DNA from: Sipunculus nudus
Lineage: Eukaryota > Annelida > Sipuncula > Golfingiida > Sipunculidae
DNA length: 64,000 nucleotides
Assembly: GCA_026874595.1 (NCBI GenBank)
Contig: CM049320.1
Coordinates: 36,430,214 to 36,494,213, forward strand
Direction of reading: 5' to 3'
Shown: piece after piece, positions 21,873-34,842 of the stretch
How the letters are laid out: every line of letters starts with the position of its first letter
How positions within the stretch are numbered: position 1 is the stretch's first letter
Made by a program: the position numbers and the translations under genes
Notes under the pieces: generated by a model
The model's input: the letters and a program-made list of their open reading frames with translations, nothing else
What the model was told of the DNA's origin: nothing
The model's database searches: none

Positions 21873-24242
21873 CCGTATTCGACGTAATAAGCGCCCCGGG
21901 TGCTCTCAAAATTGAAATTTCCCAAATCTTTCTTATACCCTATTAAGCGCCCCCCCCCCCCCCCCCCCCCCCACCAACCCACATCTGCCAACTACCAAAG
22001 TGCGTTACGATCCTCTGACACTGCGACTTGTGTACACGTGGTTGACTTCATTCACAGCAATTATAAAAAAAAACTCACGATCTTTAGTGATGGTTGTGTG
22101 AAGTTTTGAGAAAATATTAACTAATCCAAGCGACAGTTCATGAATTAAGCAAGTTAATATCAACATATTGCAAGTGTTGGCATGGTTACATGGACAGAAA
22201 ATAAACTGAATACTTTAACCTAATCATTTGATCAAAGCTTGGGCGCCACTGATAAATTACAGAAACGGACGTCACAACATTAAAAAAAACATGTAAATTT
22301 CACACCCTCAGTCCATGCCAGATCTGTTAACTATTTTAATGATAAATCGGGAGATTCTAGCTACATGCGAGCGATAATAGCCATGGTGTGCGCAACGTGC
22401 CCACGGTGGCAGGGAAAGAATCATTCCAGGCTGACCACATCGGAACAGAAGACATTGGAACAGGCGATATCTGAACAGGTAGCCTGTAACAGACGACCTC
22501 TGAGCTGACAATTTATTATCCAGAAAAATACTGGATAAATACTTTCATGAACAGGTAAATATAGTTTGTATTATTCTTTCATAATGTGTTGAAAAGGATG
22601 GGTTTGATAAAGTAATTTAAAGATAATAATTTAGTGAGTGAGTGAGCAGACCAATGAGGCCCATTGTCAGAAGGTGTCATGGCTGATTGATCGTACACCT
22701 GCGTAAATTTTCTCACTTTTTTCGCCATTTGTAGTTACATTTAAACTGTAACGCTACTTTGATTAAATTTTTTTTAAAAATCCAATGTTTTGAGACAACC
22801 AGTTGATCACATTGGTACTGAGAAATTGCTTCCCATTCTGTATTAAAAACTGCAAAAGCCCTTTCACAATCTAAGCCGAACGATGTTGGAATAAAGGGGC
22901 AAACCAGATTGAATGTGCCAAGGGGCCGTTGTCAAGGGGACCACAGCCAGGGTACCACCGAGAATTTGTGTACGGTACTCCACTTGAAAGACACGAGCTT
23001 CTGGTGGGTCTTTCTAAACTAGAAGGCATTAATCAATTATTTTTGACCATGTTCTAACACTTTCTAGTGCATTTCTGTCTGTATGTTTTAATGAAACAAG
23101 TATGCAATGGATTTCCAATCATAGAGATCATAAAAAGAAAATACTGGTCGGCAGAACAAAGATAAGGTCGGTCGGAAACCGGAAGCAGAAGACTGGACCT
23201 AATTTTATCAGCATATCTTTCCAATGAAAATGGCGGATAATTGAAATTATTTTCTTTTAGAATTGTGAAAAGGAAAAAAGGTGAATTTTGCTTTATACTG
23301 TTGGATGTATTTGGTATCAGCGCCGCTGATTTCCCGCCATAAACCTGGAATTCTACCGGACAATGTTACATTCCCGGTCGGGAATTGATTCAGGCATTTA
23401 GAATTCCCGTCATCAAAATAGAATTAAATATTTCGACCCCTGTTTATTTTTTCTCCACTAATATTTCAGACAGTGTCGGTACCGGTATAAGCACATTCGA
23501 ACTTGTCCTGGGTATAATCAGTTAATCGTTGTTTTTTAAAGAATTATCCATTTCATATGAGTTATTGGGTGTACACAATAAAAAATGGTCATGGCCCGGC
23601 GCGGGTATTTTTCAACACACAGCGAGGTCACAGGGCTATCTTCATTGAGGAATTCCTACTCATATTAAATCTTGTGAAATTGAGAATTGAGAATTGTAAA
23701 TACACAATTTACATCTTGACATTGCTGGGAGCAGGAGTAATACAGATCTTATTTAAGGCTGTTTTGGGTGGTATTACGGTGCAAAGCTAGAGGGATATTT
23801 GTTCCATACCAAAGGATAATAGAGAATCTAATGTTTTAAGAACGTTAATCAAATCAATTGAGAATCGACGATAACTGCCGAGCTCTACGTACTGCGGTGG
23901 CGATAAGACCCCAGCTCATTCAGGTCACCCGATTGGCATGGCCACCTGCAGGGTCGGCCTTCACGGACACAGTTAGCCATTGTAATCTATGATACACTTG
24001 ACCACTGACTCTGTTGTGTGCAACTATTATTATTATTATATAAGCTTGGCGGGGAGAAATGAAAGTATAACGTCGCACCACGTTATATTGGCTAGGGAGA
24101 AAAGTGAGGTTCATCCCTTAGTTTTTTTTTATGTGATCTCCTTCAAAATCCGTTAGTTTGCGAGGGTGCGGGGGGGGGGGGGGGGGGGTGGAGGGAAGGA
24201 AGGCGCTTATTACGGGAGGGGCGCTTATTACGTCGATTACGG
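21873..24242. mobile_element. Element B: second copy of the pogo-like element
   Basis: CCGTATTCGACGTAATAAGC at 21873 and its complement at 24221-24242 (one mismatch), with TA on both sides (21871-21872, 24243-24244). The first ~270 bp and last ~360 bp match element A in the same orientation, while the middle (about 22150-23880) was not seen to match A. It has a poly-C run at 21950-21971 and a poly-G run at 24169-24188 at symmetric places. No transposase frame. Confidence 0.85.
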
Positions 24243-24244
24243 TA

Positions 24245-24552
24245 TACACACTGTTGGTTGAATGAGGGACAAACAATATCATTGTGCTAATTACTATCCC
24301 AGTTTTAATTAATTACTGGAATTAATTGTCAATTTCACACCTGGTGAAGTTTTTACTCTTCTGAAGTAAGGAATTACTTATCTCATGAACATCCACACTT
24401 TCACAGCAATACACCACTTTGTGGACACAATTAAATGTACACTTTAATCATTGTAACCCTGGTATTTCAATACGAAATCTAAAATGTCGCATGTCCAAGA
24501 ATAAAATAAAATACAGAAAAATTATAACATTCATCTAGTTTATGCACCAGCT
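24245..24552. other. Unique spacer, nothing recognised
   Basis: AT-rich spacer between element B and an F3 copy; no exon or terminus seen. Confidence 0.4.
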
Positions 24553-26051
24553 GGGGGGGGGGGGGGGGGGATGAGTGCAGGGCAGAGGGGAAGCCTGCTA
24601 GTAGTGGCCAAGCTGGGCCAAGGTAAGCTGCCTGGGGTGGGTTACATAATGCAAGTGAAGGCTGTACTACTAGGTGGGCTAGATGTAAACAACACTTGAC
24701 ATGGTGTATGAAAACATGAATAAAAGCTATTCATTCCAATCAATTTCTTTTGTAAGTTCAGATTTTAAAAGATTAAATCCTTATGCATATATGCTGGGAA
24801 AATTAAATCAACAGTGCCAAAGTTGGACAAAATTTAAGGTATTGATTTTTTATTTATGCTAATAACTTGAAAAATTTGCAAAATTCAGATCTAATTTTGG
24901 GTAACAATTGAATCTTGATTAAATAAAGTTATATTCCTGAAAAAAAGTCTCTAGGTTCAGCAATTCTCATGTTAGGTGAGTACATATCTTTCCGGATTTT
25001 TTAAAAAATTGCATTATGTTTTGGCCCATAACTTCAAAATAATACAAAATACTGACCTAATTTTTGGTATGTTCATAGAAAATGTAAAAAAGAATGTGAA
25101 TACTAAATACGATCAAAAACAGATCAGTGGTTTTGATATTAGGCAGCCTTGATGTGTAACAATGCCTTTTTTTTTATGGAAAACGGAGTTTTTGTCCTTA
25201 ATATCTTGAAGGAACAAAGTCCTAATGACCCAATTTTCGGTATGGTAGGAGATTTTGGGGACATCTTAAATTATGTCAACAGCCTGGGGAGCATAGAGAT
25301 GTGCACTGAATGACCTACAGTCATCAAAGTGGACTGCTTGACAATGTAAGGGAATACAACAAGAGCCTCAAAAAAATTCAATAAATAGCCTAATTTTGCA
25401 GCTTTTATTTTCAAATTTCAGATTTTAACAGATTAAATCCTTATGTATACATGTGTATATGTATACATAAATCCACAGTACTTACAGGAAAAAAACGTGC
25501 CATGGCCAAAGTTGGGCAAAATTTAAGGTACCAATTTTACATTTTTGCCAATATTTAAAAAAATTTAACAAATTTTGATCTTATTTTTGGTATACAATTA
25601 AATTTTGATTAATTAAAGTTGTATTACTGGAAAGAAGTCCCTACCTTTAACACTTTTGGTCTTAAGTGACCAAATATCTTCCTGATTTTTTTACAAAGTC
25701 CATTATGTTTGGGCCCATAACTTTTTTAAATTATATAATACTGACTTAATATCTGGCATGTACATAGGAACTATATAGAGGAATATTTATGGTAAATATG
25801 AGTGGTTTTGATATTAGGCAACGAAGTCCTATTGACCCAATTTTTGGCATGGTAGGAGATTATGGGGACATCTAACTGTATGCCGAAATTCAGATTCGTA
25901 GGTCCAACGGTGTCGAAACGTGCCAGTCTTACGGACGGACATCCAGACGGACAGACAGAAGGACGGACGGATCGACTGACAGACAGACGGATGGACAACG
26001 GACTATGGACCATGACTATAGCTCAGATGACTTATAGTCAGCTGAGCTAAA
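24553..26051 (+). mobile_element. F3 element, two units, intact right hairpin
   Basis: It starts near a poly-G run (24553-24570) and carries two ~683-bp units (landmark AAATTTAAGGTA near 24830 and 25518). After a (GGAC)n-like tract (25934-25996) it ends in the hairpin AGCTCAGATGAC / GTCAGCTGAGCT plus A-run. The right end is that of F1, although the units differ. Confidence 0.8.
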
Positions 26052-26091
26052 AATAGTATCATCAATAAAGGAATTGTAATAAATTTCTCAC

Positions 26092-26151
26092 CATGTGCAA
26101 CTGAAGAAGTGCTTCTCACAACACTGTTCTGCTGAGTGTGGTCTTTTGGGC
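26092..26151 (-). CDS. Candidate 60-nt phase 1-1 exon
   Basis: On the minus strand TTTTGTAG precedes and GTGAGA follows a 60-nt open stretch. With two bases completing a codon and one left over, it encodes 19 hydrophilic residues rich in Ser, Thr, Gln and Asn (such as HTQQNSVVRSTSSVAH). That composition suits a juxtamembrane or cytoplasmic tail. It lies only 40 bp beyond the F3 end, in unique DNA. The 30.7-kb candidate has a similar Asp-x-x-Gln-Asn composition and the same phases. No domain is recognisable. Confidence 0.4.
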
Positions 26152-27136
26152 CTACAAAATTAAATGAATTTTTATGCATACAGAAAATTAAGTTATTGAT
26201 TACCCATATTTATTTTAAAATTAAAAGTCTCATTTTTAGTGAGTTAAGTGAAACATTGACAAAGAAGATTTGCCCGAGTATCATCAAATATATATGAAAG
26301 ATCCATGAATCTTGTTCTGATGAATAAATAGTATGATTCCAAAATACAAAATACCTGAACAATACAAGTGTATCTGTAAGGAGGTAACCCAAAAATTATG
26401 AAGATCAACTGATATTATCCAAATACTTTCTTGTATTAATTTATATAAAAAGCAAATTTGACTGAAATGAAGATACAAATGTAATTTTTTTTAGTTTTAG
26501 TATGTATATTAAAATGATATTTTAAAAAATCATATAACTTTAAAATCTTAATGGCATTTGCAAAAAGAATCCCTGCAGATGCAGTTAAAATATAAATTGA
26601 TGAACAAATCCAGTAAAATAACTGATTTCAACACATTTCTGCTTTTCATCCTTAAACGTGTAGCATTCAGAATAATAAGGCCATTATTTTTTAATGTTCT
26701 TTTCTCGAATCCACTGAACCTAAAAACGGGAAAAATTAAATAAAAAAATATAATTTTTTTTTTACTTCCGCCAGTCTGCCGATGCAGCAGTTATCAAAAT
26801 ATTATTTATATCTATATTATTCCACATGTTTCCACCAAATTTTCATTTAAATTTTGTGTGAAATGTACCAACCATTGTTTGATTTGACTTCGGCCCTTCT
26901 TGCAAATTTAGGTAACAAACTCCCTTTTTTTTTTTATTTTGCATACAACATACAAACAGACAATTTATATATAGCATCTGTTTGACAAACATCACTATAT
27001 AATCATAATAAAATACAGACATACAAACTTGCGTCACACATCATGTATATATATCATTGCCTACGATAACCTATTCATTTCTTTTCACTTCATATGTATA
27101 TTACATATCAACATATACTTGACCAGTTACACAAAA
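26152..27136. other. Unique AT-rich stretch, probable intron
   Basis: No repeat terminus or domain seen. It would be intronic if the flanking minus-strand candidate exons are real. Frames here are low in complexity. Confidence 0.4.
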
Positions 27137-28369
27137 CAACAAGAGGCCCATGGGCCATGACGCTCAGCTGAACTTGAATTACAAGCATGTTTTGCATGCA
27201 AAATCTAATGAATATGTAGTCATCAGACATTAGTTTTAACTGGTATTGCAAGAATTAAATTTTGCTGGTAACAGCATGTTGCGCATACAGACTAGAAATA
27301 AAGTGGAACTGCAAGGTTTTTTTTGTTCTGGAATGCACAGACAGTGAATAAATGATAAATCAACATACCAAACTTGAGCACATAATCTGGTGTTGAGAAA
27401 ATGGAACAACTATATTTTTTTCTAGTGTAAAACAACAAGGCCTCATGGAAACATGTGTAATGGAATAAACAGCAGGTTTAGTGCTTGGGTGATATGTGTG
27501 TAGAGGAGTTATGTCACACTGGAGGACAGATTGGCATGAAATCAGTTTTATGGGGTCTCAGGATTTCTGCTGATATAGCGACATTTTACATATAAATTTG
27601 TATTGACTGGTTTAAAATAAAACACTTAACTTACCATGAAAATGCATACCAAGTTGTAGGAACAGTTGAAGGTTAAAACATGTGTTCCACTTGTAATCTT
27701 GCCATCATGCCAAAGTTATTAATGGATGTCTAGAATCTTGATGTGAACTGATGCCAAAAATCATGACCATCAGTGATGTAGTTAATGAGATATTGAAGTT
27801 TTTGTATGACATTTTTGACAATTCTGGGGGGTAATTTGGGGCCCCATAGCTCAAAGGATATGGGTAACAGAGACCTAATTTCAGGTTTCCATGGAGACTT
27901 TTCATAGGTCTCTAAGTGTTTCGAGAATGAAGATTCTAGGTCCAGTCGTTATGATTTGTGCCACATTAACAGATGACAGCATCCTTAAAGGTCTCAAAAA
28001 TAGAGGAAAAAATCGTAAAAATCTAACAATACAGGTGGTGCCACCAGTCTGCAGGAACATCTCATGATCAATATGTATGCCAAAAATCATTACCATCAGT
28101 GATGTAGTTATTGAGATATTGAAGTTTTTGTAAGAAATTTTTGACTAATCAAGGGGGTACTTTTGGGCCCCATAGCTCGAAGGATATGGGTAACAGAGAC
28201 CTAATTTCTGGTTTCCAAGGAGATTTTTCATGGACCTCTCAGAATGCCAAGTTACAAGGTTCTAGGTCCAGCGGTTACGATTTGTGCCTGGTTAACGGAC
28301 GGACAGACGGACGACGGACAAAGAGTGATCGCTATAGCTCAGATGACTTTCAGTCAGCTGAGCTAAAAA
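27137..28369. mobile_element. F1 element, complete, 1.23 kb
   Basis: The cleanest short F1 copy. The left end is AACAAGAGGCCCATGGGCCA followed by GCTCAGCTGA. Two units lie near 27700-28030 and 28030-28270. A (GGAC)n-type tract at 28300-28318 precedes the right hairpin AGCTCAGATGAC...GTCAGCTGAGCT (to 28365) and an A-run. GCTCAGCTGA at the left is the inverse of the outer arm of the right hairpin. No ORF. Confidence 0.82.
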
Positions 28370-28455
28370 CCATAAGACGATAAGTAACATATACCAACAC
28401 CATCCGCAAAACATAACCTACTCAAGAAACCAAATTATGTTAATATATGCGATGA

Positions 28456-29427
28456 TCACTTTAGTAGAGGAAGGATTTTCTCCCATTTTTTCAAATGGGT
28501 TTTTAATGTATTTCTGTTATTTGCTATCTTATATTCAATTTTTTCAATTTGTATTAGTTTTGTTCTAAATATATTAAACTTCAAAACCTCCTCTCCTTTT
28601 GTGTTAAAGACCACATATTTATAAATAAGCAAGATTAATTTAATCAACAAAGTCAATGGAAAATCTGCAGTCATGCCAAGCACTATTTCCCTAGAATTTA
28701 CCTCCAGCAATTCAATAAGACACTCACCCGCCCATTGGTGTATTCAGCGATACAAAAATGTTGTATCTTTACAATACATGAATAAGTGCTCTATACTTTC
28801 TGAATATAATTTACAAAATCTGCATTGGGGTGAAGTAGTTATATTCCATTTATACAGTTTTTGATTCACAGCAAGAATATTATTTAATATTTTGAACTGG
28901 AATTCTCGTAGTTTAGTATCTAGGGTAGTTTTATAAACAGACATATACAAAGCAGACCAATCAATAATGTTATTATGAATATACATTTCTTTTCAATATC
29001 AGCTGACCTGTTGGCACACATTGCTTTTCCTTCAAAAGTACATTATAAATATATTTTGAAGTTAGAGTACTCACCAGTTTTTCTTCTTTTCCAATATTAA
29101 CAAGACCTATTTTATCCTTCAGAGAGGAAGTTTCATTGTTTGAGCTTTTTAAAATCGAAATCCACTCTTTTGGGATTGCATGTACTATACAAAGCCACTC
29201 TAAATATATCCTGGGTGTAGTATTTTGTCCCTGAATTATTTTAATCTTCCTGTTGTGTGTAACTATGTCAAATACTCTTATATAACCTTGATTTGCCAAA
29301 CCTTTATTGTATATAGAATTACCACCTATCTGAACATGTATGTTATTCCACAAATATTGATTTAATATTAATTCAGGCATGTCGGGTCTATTACCGCGGC
29401 AAACTGTATCAGCCCAGTCATGCTGCT
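28456..29427 (-). pseudogene. LINE reverse transcriptase, 3' tail only
   Basis: Only the C-terminal third of a non-LTR retrotransposon ORF2 remains. Upstream in the protein is ADTVCRGNRPDMPELI (to about 29427), then a 135-residue frame to 28973. A frameshift near 28985-29005 leads to the 28744-28986 frame, which holds the Cys-rich motif CRFCKLYSESIEHLFMYC (CxxC...H...C). The final frame runs to a TGA at 28456-28458. This order is typical of L1/Tx1-type LINEs. The reverse transcriptase core and endonuclease are missing, so this is a 5'-truncated, frameshifted dead copy. The subclass is uncertain. Confidence 0.85.
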
Positions 29428-29456
29428 ACATCCCCATTAAAACTTTTGGGAAAAAA

Positions 29457-29485
29457 CACCCCAGATTTTGCCAAAATCTGGGGTG
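29457..29485. repeat. 29-bp near-perfect palindrome at the LINE junction
   Basis: CACCCCAGATTTTG and its exact complement are separated by one base. A wider ATGCTGC (29420-29426) / GCAGCAT (29486-29492) pair encloses it. It lies just past the point where LINE coding ends. Confidence 0.85.
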
Positions 29486-29492
29486 TGCAGCA

Positions 29493-31029
29493 TCCCTGTG
29501 AAGTCCCCCAATGCTCCTCCTTGGGGACCCTTAATGAGCTGACCAGCTGTATTATCTGGTTATCACAGGCCACATTGACAGCTAGGGTGGAAGCTTAAAG
29601 TAGTGCTCCGTATCAGCCAAAAAGGCCTTATGAAATATAGTTCATATTTAATTTATAAATTTCAATGATCATATACTGCACAAGACGTTTATTCACATTC
29701 CTGTCTTTACAAAGATAAATTTTAAAAATTATTTGCACAGATTCTTGCTTGACAAAATTTCCCAGATATCTAAGTTATGTGTGTGTGTAGTAATATATAA
29801 TGGGAGATACACAGGGGCTGCATGAGTTGAAGTGATTATCTGAAGTGAACATTGTAAATGTATCAATTTTTTAAAAAAAAGAAAATAAAAGTAATTAAAT
29901 TTAATGAAAGTGGTTTAAGTAGAAAATAAGCAGGAATTATATTAGTGTATTACTACACTATGTACATACTAATTAACATAATGTAAGCATTATTTTATAA
30001 AATCCTATGTTCCTACATCTAGTCAACATCTCTGTTCGTTTTAAAGGCCTACCTTGAAAATTTTGAAAAATATTCATCCATATTTTTATCAATTATTCAA
30101 TTTTATGAAATATACAATAAGATTTATTAAATAGACTAGAGATAGCTAGACATATACTTTTTTATGGTGTACTGTTTATTCCAGTTTCCATTTGTTTCAC
30201 GGATAAGGTTTATAACTTATTGCTTTCACTACTGCCTGCTCAACAATGTTTTTGTATGTTAACACAAGTAAAGAGCAATCATTAAAAATAAACTAAATGC
30301 ACTTATTTTAAAGAAGGCAACAATCAAAACTGAATACTGGAATTATTTATGTTACCAATCTATATATTAAATATAAATATTAAAATTTTAACTCTCTCTT
30401 AAAGGGTTCCCACAGGATTGCCCTTGTTAATAACACCTCTTTAATATAAGATTATAAGATAATAAGCTAATTGTTAAAAGATGACTGATTTTTGCATAAA
30501 TTTAGTGATGCTAACTCCTGCTGTTTTTGAGATATTATATGGATTCACGTACGGATGACAGACCCTGCCACACCATCGTATAAGCTTACAGGTTCACTAA
30601 AAAAAGAGGTCTTTTTCCAACGATGAAGCGATAGGTGTACATAAGGACAGCAGTCAAGGGATCAACAAACCTTCTGCGGTATCGCTGGTAGGATCTGTCA
30701 TGTTCTGATTCTGGTCACTTCCACCTGCAAAATAATGAAGCAACTGAAATTATCATAATGGACAGAATTACACTTCATCCACTCTCAATATCAAAAGCAA
30801 CAGCAGCATCACAAGACATATTTGTGATTATGAATTGGCAGAATTGGTATTTGAATTTGAAAAGATCCTTGACATATTGGTGTTTATTTCTTTCTCCTCT
30901 CGTAGTAACAGACCAAGCTAAGTTTTTAGGCTGGGTGTGACAACCCCGATGAGGGTAAAGAATTTCTTACCAGTCAAATGACTGTTTGTCATGTGTTGTT
31001 AAAACAAGATCTGAGTATATTTTATAAAA
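29493..31029. other. Unique DNA with one candidate exon
   Basis: GC-richer to about 29620, then AT-rich. CGTATCAGCC near 29609 echoes TGTATCAGCC near 29406, so the inserted block beside the LINE may span 29405-29618. Apart from the 30671-30724 candidate exon, nothing was identified. Confidence 0.4.
30671..30724 (-). CDS. Candidate 54-nt phase 1-1 exon
   Basis: TATTTTGCAG precedes and GTTTGT follows a 54-nt stretch. Read phase 1 to phase 1 it encodes 17 polar residues (DQNQNMTDPTSDTAE core); the other two frames hit stops. Polar and Thr/Asp-rich, so it would suit an extracellular stalk or a tail. It lies in unique DNA, with no repeat within about 300 bp. The acceptor is good and the donor only fair. 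Confidence 0.4.
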
Positions 31030-31487
31030 AACAAGGGATCCATGGGTCATGATGTTCAGCCGACTGACATGTTGACAATATGTCCTTGCACAGGCAACTA
31101 ATTAAGATAATGTCCAGCCTTTCCTGAGTAATCTGGCAATTTGTGTGTATTTTGCATTATTTCTGGGGTGCTAAAACATACCCCAAAACTCTTGGAATAT
31201 AGGTCAGAGTGACCAAATTTCAGTTTCTGGGGAGAACTTCTGAGGAACTCTCAGGATGTCAAGTAAGAAATTTCTGGGCCAAATGGTTATGATTTGTGCC
31301 CTACTTTGGTATCAAATTTTCATTCTGAGGGGTGCTTATAAGCATCATAGCTCAAAAATATGGGTAACAAGGGCCTATTTCATGTTTCCAAGGGGACTTC
31401 TCATGGACCTCCCTTGATTTAAAGTAAGAAGATTCCAGGTCCAATGGTTATGATTTGAGCCCTGCTTTGGCTCAAAAACAGAGAAAA
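31030..31487. mobile_element. F1 fragment, left palindrome plus units
   Basis: Left end ACAAGGGATCCATGGGTCA followed by TTCAGCCGACTGACATG. The start resembles the 7.55 and 47.3 kb copies (CATGTTGACAATATGTCC). Units continue to 31487, where another left palindrome begins; no right end. Confidence 0.65.
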
Positions 31488-34161
31488 ACAAGGGACCCAT
31501 GGGTCACGGCACTCAGCTGTTAAATATGATAAAAAATATGATTTGGGAAAGAGGCACATGCTTGTTTTGTGTGGTAATAAATATAAGCTTTATTGTGAGT
31601 TGTTGGTGTTTAGCTTATGTATGATTCTGAAAGTATCTTTGGAGACAGGGAAGAGGATGATTTCATTTATTTTAATTATTAACAAATGGAGTGCTACTGT
31701 CACACAGATTTTGACTTGGCCATATAACTTATAAGCAGCACATATTATAAAAGAGTTTAACTATTTATTAAAATTTAATAACAAATACTGTGGCAATATA
31801 ATTTTTATTTAAAAAAAAATAAGAAAATCATGATTTTTTAAAATAAAATATAACTGAAATGATTATTGAAATAATATTAAAGAATATATTCGTGAATGCA
31901 TTCATGAATACATTTTGAAAGTATCTGCACTGGTATTCAAATACTTTCATTTTAACCTGAATTCCCATTCTTATGCAATAAATTTTTTTTAATGCAGTAC
32001 ACATTCATATTCGTATTCAAATACATTTGCAAAGCATTCGCACCATGTCTAGTATTTATTTAGTTTTAGCCAAACAAAGATGTTGAGAATCCAGAATATA
32101 CAAAATTCACAAATTTAAATAATGATAATAAGTACCTGGTTTTATGGCTTTTATTTATATTAAAAAAAAAAAATGTAATATATTTACTTTGGACTACTTT
32201 CACATCAATCTACACACTAGACACAGTAAGAATCTAGATTAATATTATCAACTGCATCTGTGTCTATCATTAATTTCCTTCATATGATCCATAATGATTA
32301 GTAATGAATAATATGATTTATTTTTTTTTATCATTAAAATTTCACTGAAAAATACTATAGGTGACTGCATGGTGTTATTTGGAATAACATTGACATTGAC
32401 ATTCTATCCATCCATACAAGATTCTTACATCATCAGTAACTGCAAGTTAATTTTCTGTTACTCATCAACTAACAAATTCCTTTTCTATTATTTTTTTTAA
32501 TTTGTTATAAAAAACCAATACAACATTATTTATTTATTGTTTTGTTATGTTGTTTTTCAAAACAACTACTAGATGAGTTGGGTTGGACACCTGGATCAAC
32601 TGTGGCTGGGCATTAGCTGCCTGGCTGCCCCAGTGTATGCTTCGCTCAAGCATGCATAATCTGATGAAAGGTCAACAAGGTCAATTTACAGATGACTGAA
32701 GAGGGGCTGGATTAAGCCTGGGTCTGACATGGTCTCATATAAACATTAATAAAAGTTACAATATTTGGCCAATTTCTTTCAGCTTTCTCAACTACAAAGA
32801 TGAAATCCTTATGTGTGCATGATATGAAAATTATATCAACAGTGCTCTCAGGAAACAAACGTGCCATGGTCAAAGTTGGGCAAAATTTAAGGTACTAATT
32901 TTATATTTGTACTAATAACTTATAAAATTTGAAAAATTCACGACTAATTTTTGGTATTCAATTGAATCTTGATTAAATAATGTTACATCCCTGACAAAAA
33001 ATCTCTATCTTCAGCAATCCTCTTGTTAAGGGAGTAAATATATTTCTTGATTTTTTAAAAAGTGCATTATGTTATGGCCCATAACTTAAAACAATTACGC
33101 AATACTGACATCATTTCTGGCATGTGCATAGCGAATGTATAGAAAAATATGTATATCATATATGATCAAAGTCAGATCAGTGGTTTTGATATTAGGCAGT
33201 CTTACAGTGTAACAATGGGTTTTTAATGGAAAAATGAAGTTTTTCCTTAATATTTTGAAGGAATTAAGCCCTAGTGATAAAATTCTTGGCATGGTAGGGG
33301 ATTTTGGAGACATCTAACTGTATGCTAAATTTAAGGAACTTAGAGCTGAAGCTGGGGATCTGAGCTCTAGCAAACTGCATAACACTAGCTTGATGTAAAC
33401 TTGATGTGACATGGTGCTTGAAAACTTGAATAAAATCTACAGTTTTTGATCAACTGGTTTCAAATTTTTGGTGTTAACAGACAAAATGCTATCAAAAACA
33501 TGCTGTGAAAATTAAATCCACAGTACTTACAGGAAAAAAACGTGCCATGGTCAAACTTGGGCAAAATTTAAGGTACCAATTTTATATTTTTGCCAATATT
33601 TAAAATAAATTAACAGATTTTGATCTAATTTTTGGTATACAATTAAATTTTGATCAATTAAAGTTGTATTACTGAAAAAAAGTCCCTACCTTTAACATTT
33701 TTGGTCTTAAGTGACCAAATATCTTTCCTGATTTTTTTACAAAGTCCATTACATTTGGGCCCATAACTTTTTTAAATTAAATAATACTGACTTTATTTCT
33801 GGCATGTACATAGGAAATATATAGAGGAATATTTATGGTAAATATGAAGAAAACCAGATGAGTGGTTTTGATATTAGGCAGTCCTGAAGTGTGAAAATAG
33901 ATTTCTAAAAAAAAATTGAGGTTTTTCCTTAATATCTCGAAGGAACGAAGTCCTATTGACCAAATTTTTGACATGGCAGGAGATTTTTGGGACATCTAAC
34001 TGTATGGCAAATTTCAGATTTGTAGGTCCAATGGTGTCAAAACTTGCCCATCTTATGGATGGACATCCGGACAGACGGACGGACGGCATGACAGACGGAT
34101 GGATGATGGACAATGGACCACGACTATAGCTCAGATGACTTATAAGTCAGCTGAGCTAAAA
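31488..34161. mobile_element. F1-capped element containing F3 units
   Basis: It begins with AACAAGGGACCCATGGGTCA and ACTCAGCTG, continues with about 1 kb of AT-rich DNA (31520-32580) that may be unrelated, then two ~682-bp F3 units (landmarks near 32880 and 33562). An ACGG-type tract (34066-34105) precedes the right hairpin AGCTCAGATGAC...GTCAGCTGAGCT. An F1 left cap with F3 interior suggests that the families exchange interiors. Confidence 0.55.
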
Positions 34162-34842
34162 ATAGTAAAAAAAAAATACAGGTGGCGCCATCAGTCTGCA
34201 GAAACTAATGAAACATTCCATGACAACTATCCATGCAAAGAATATGCATTAGTTGTTAAGATACTTGAGCTTTTGTATCAAATTTTTCATTATTCGGGTG
34301 GGGGGGGGGGGGGGACTTCGTAGCCCAATAGCTTAAAGAATATGGGTAACAGAGACCTTATACAAGGTTTCCAGGGAGACTTCTCATGGACCTCCCTGGA
34401 TTTAAAGTAAGAAGATTCCAGGTCCAACGGTTATGATTTGAGCCCTGCTTTGGCTCAAAAACAGAGATAAAGAAAAGTAAAAAAAAATACAGGTGGCGCC
34501 ATCAGTCAGCAGAAACTAATGAAAAATTCCATGACAAATATCCATGCAAAGAATCATGCATGGTGATCAATGCATTAGTTGTTAAGATACTTGAGCTTTT
34601 GTATCAAATTTTTCATTATTTGGAGGGGGGGGGGGTACTTCATAGCCCAATAACTTAAAGAATATGGGTAACAGAGACCTTATTCCAGGTTTCCATGGAG
34701 ACTTTTCATGGACCTCTCTGGATGTAAAGTTAGAAGATTCCAGGTCAAGCGGTTACAATTTGTGCCCTGTTAACAGATGACCGCATCTTTAAAGGTCTCT
34801 TAATGGAGAAACAAGGGACCCATGGGTCACATCGCTCAGCTG
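34162..34842. repeat. F1 units and a solitary left palindrome
   Basis: Two F1 units (each with GGTGGCGCCATCAGTC; 34183 and 34491) with poly-G runs at the same unit position (34299-34313, 34624-34633). They are followed at 34810 by ACAAGGGACCCATGGGTCA and GCTCAGCTGA, an F1 left cap without a body. Confidence 0.7.

Noticed and set aside
26353-26371. 19-nt microexon-like stretch on the minus strand
   Set aside because: Excellent acceptor, but a 19-nt length shifts the frame relative to the 26.1-kb exon.
28333-28369. F1 right end as a tRNA-derived SINE promoter (TAGCTCAGATGA resembles an A box)
   Set aside because: No B box at the right distance and the same bases are explained as a hairpin arm.
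30971-31010. 40-nt stretch with CTCAG acceptor and GTAAGA donor (minus)
   Set aside because: Its exit phase gives a stop in the 30.7-kb candidate exon; kept out as a probable cryptic pair.
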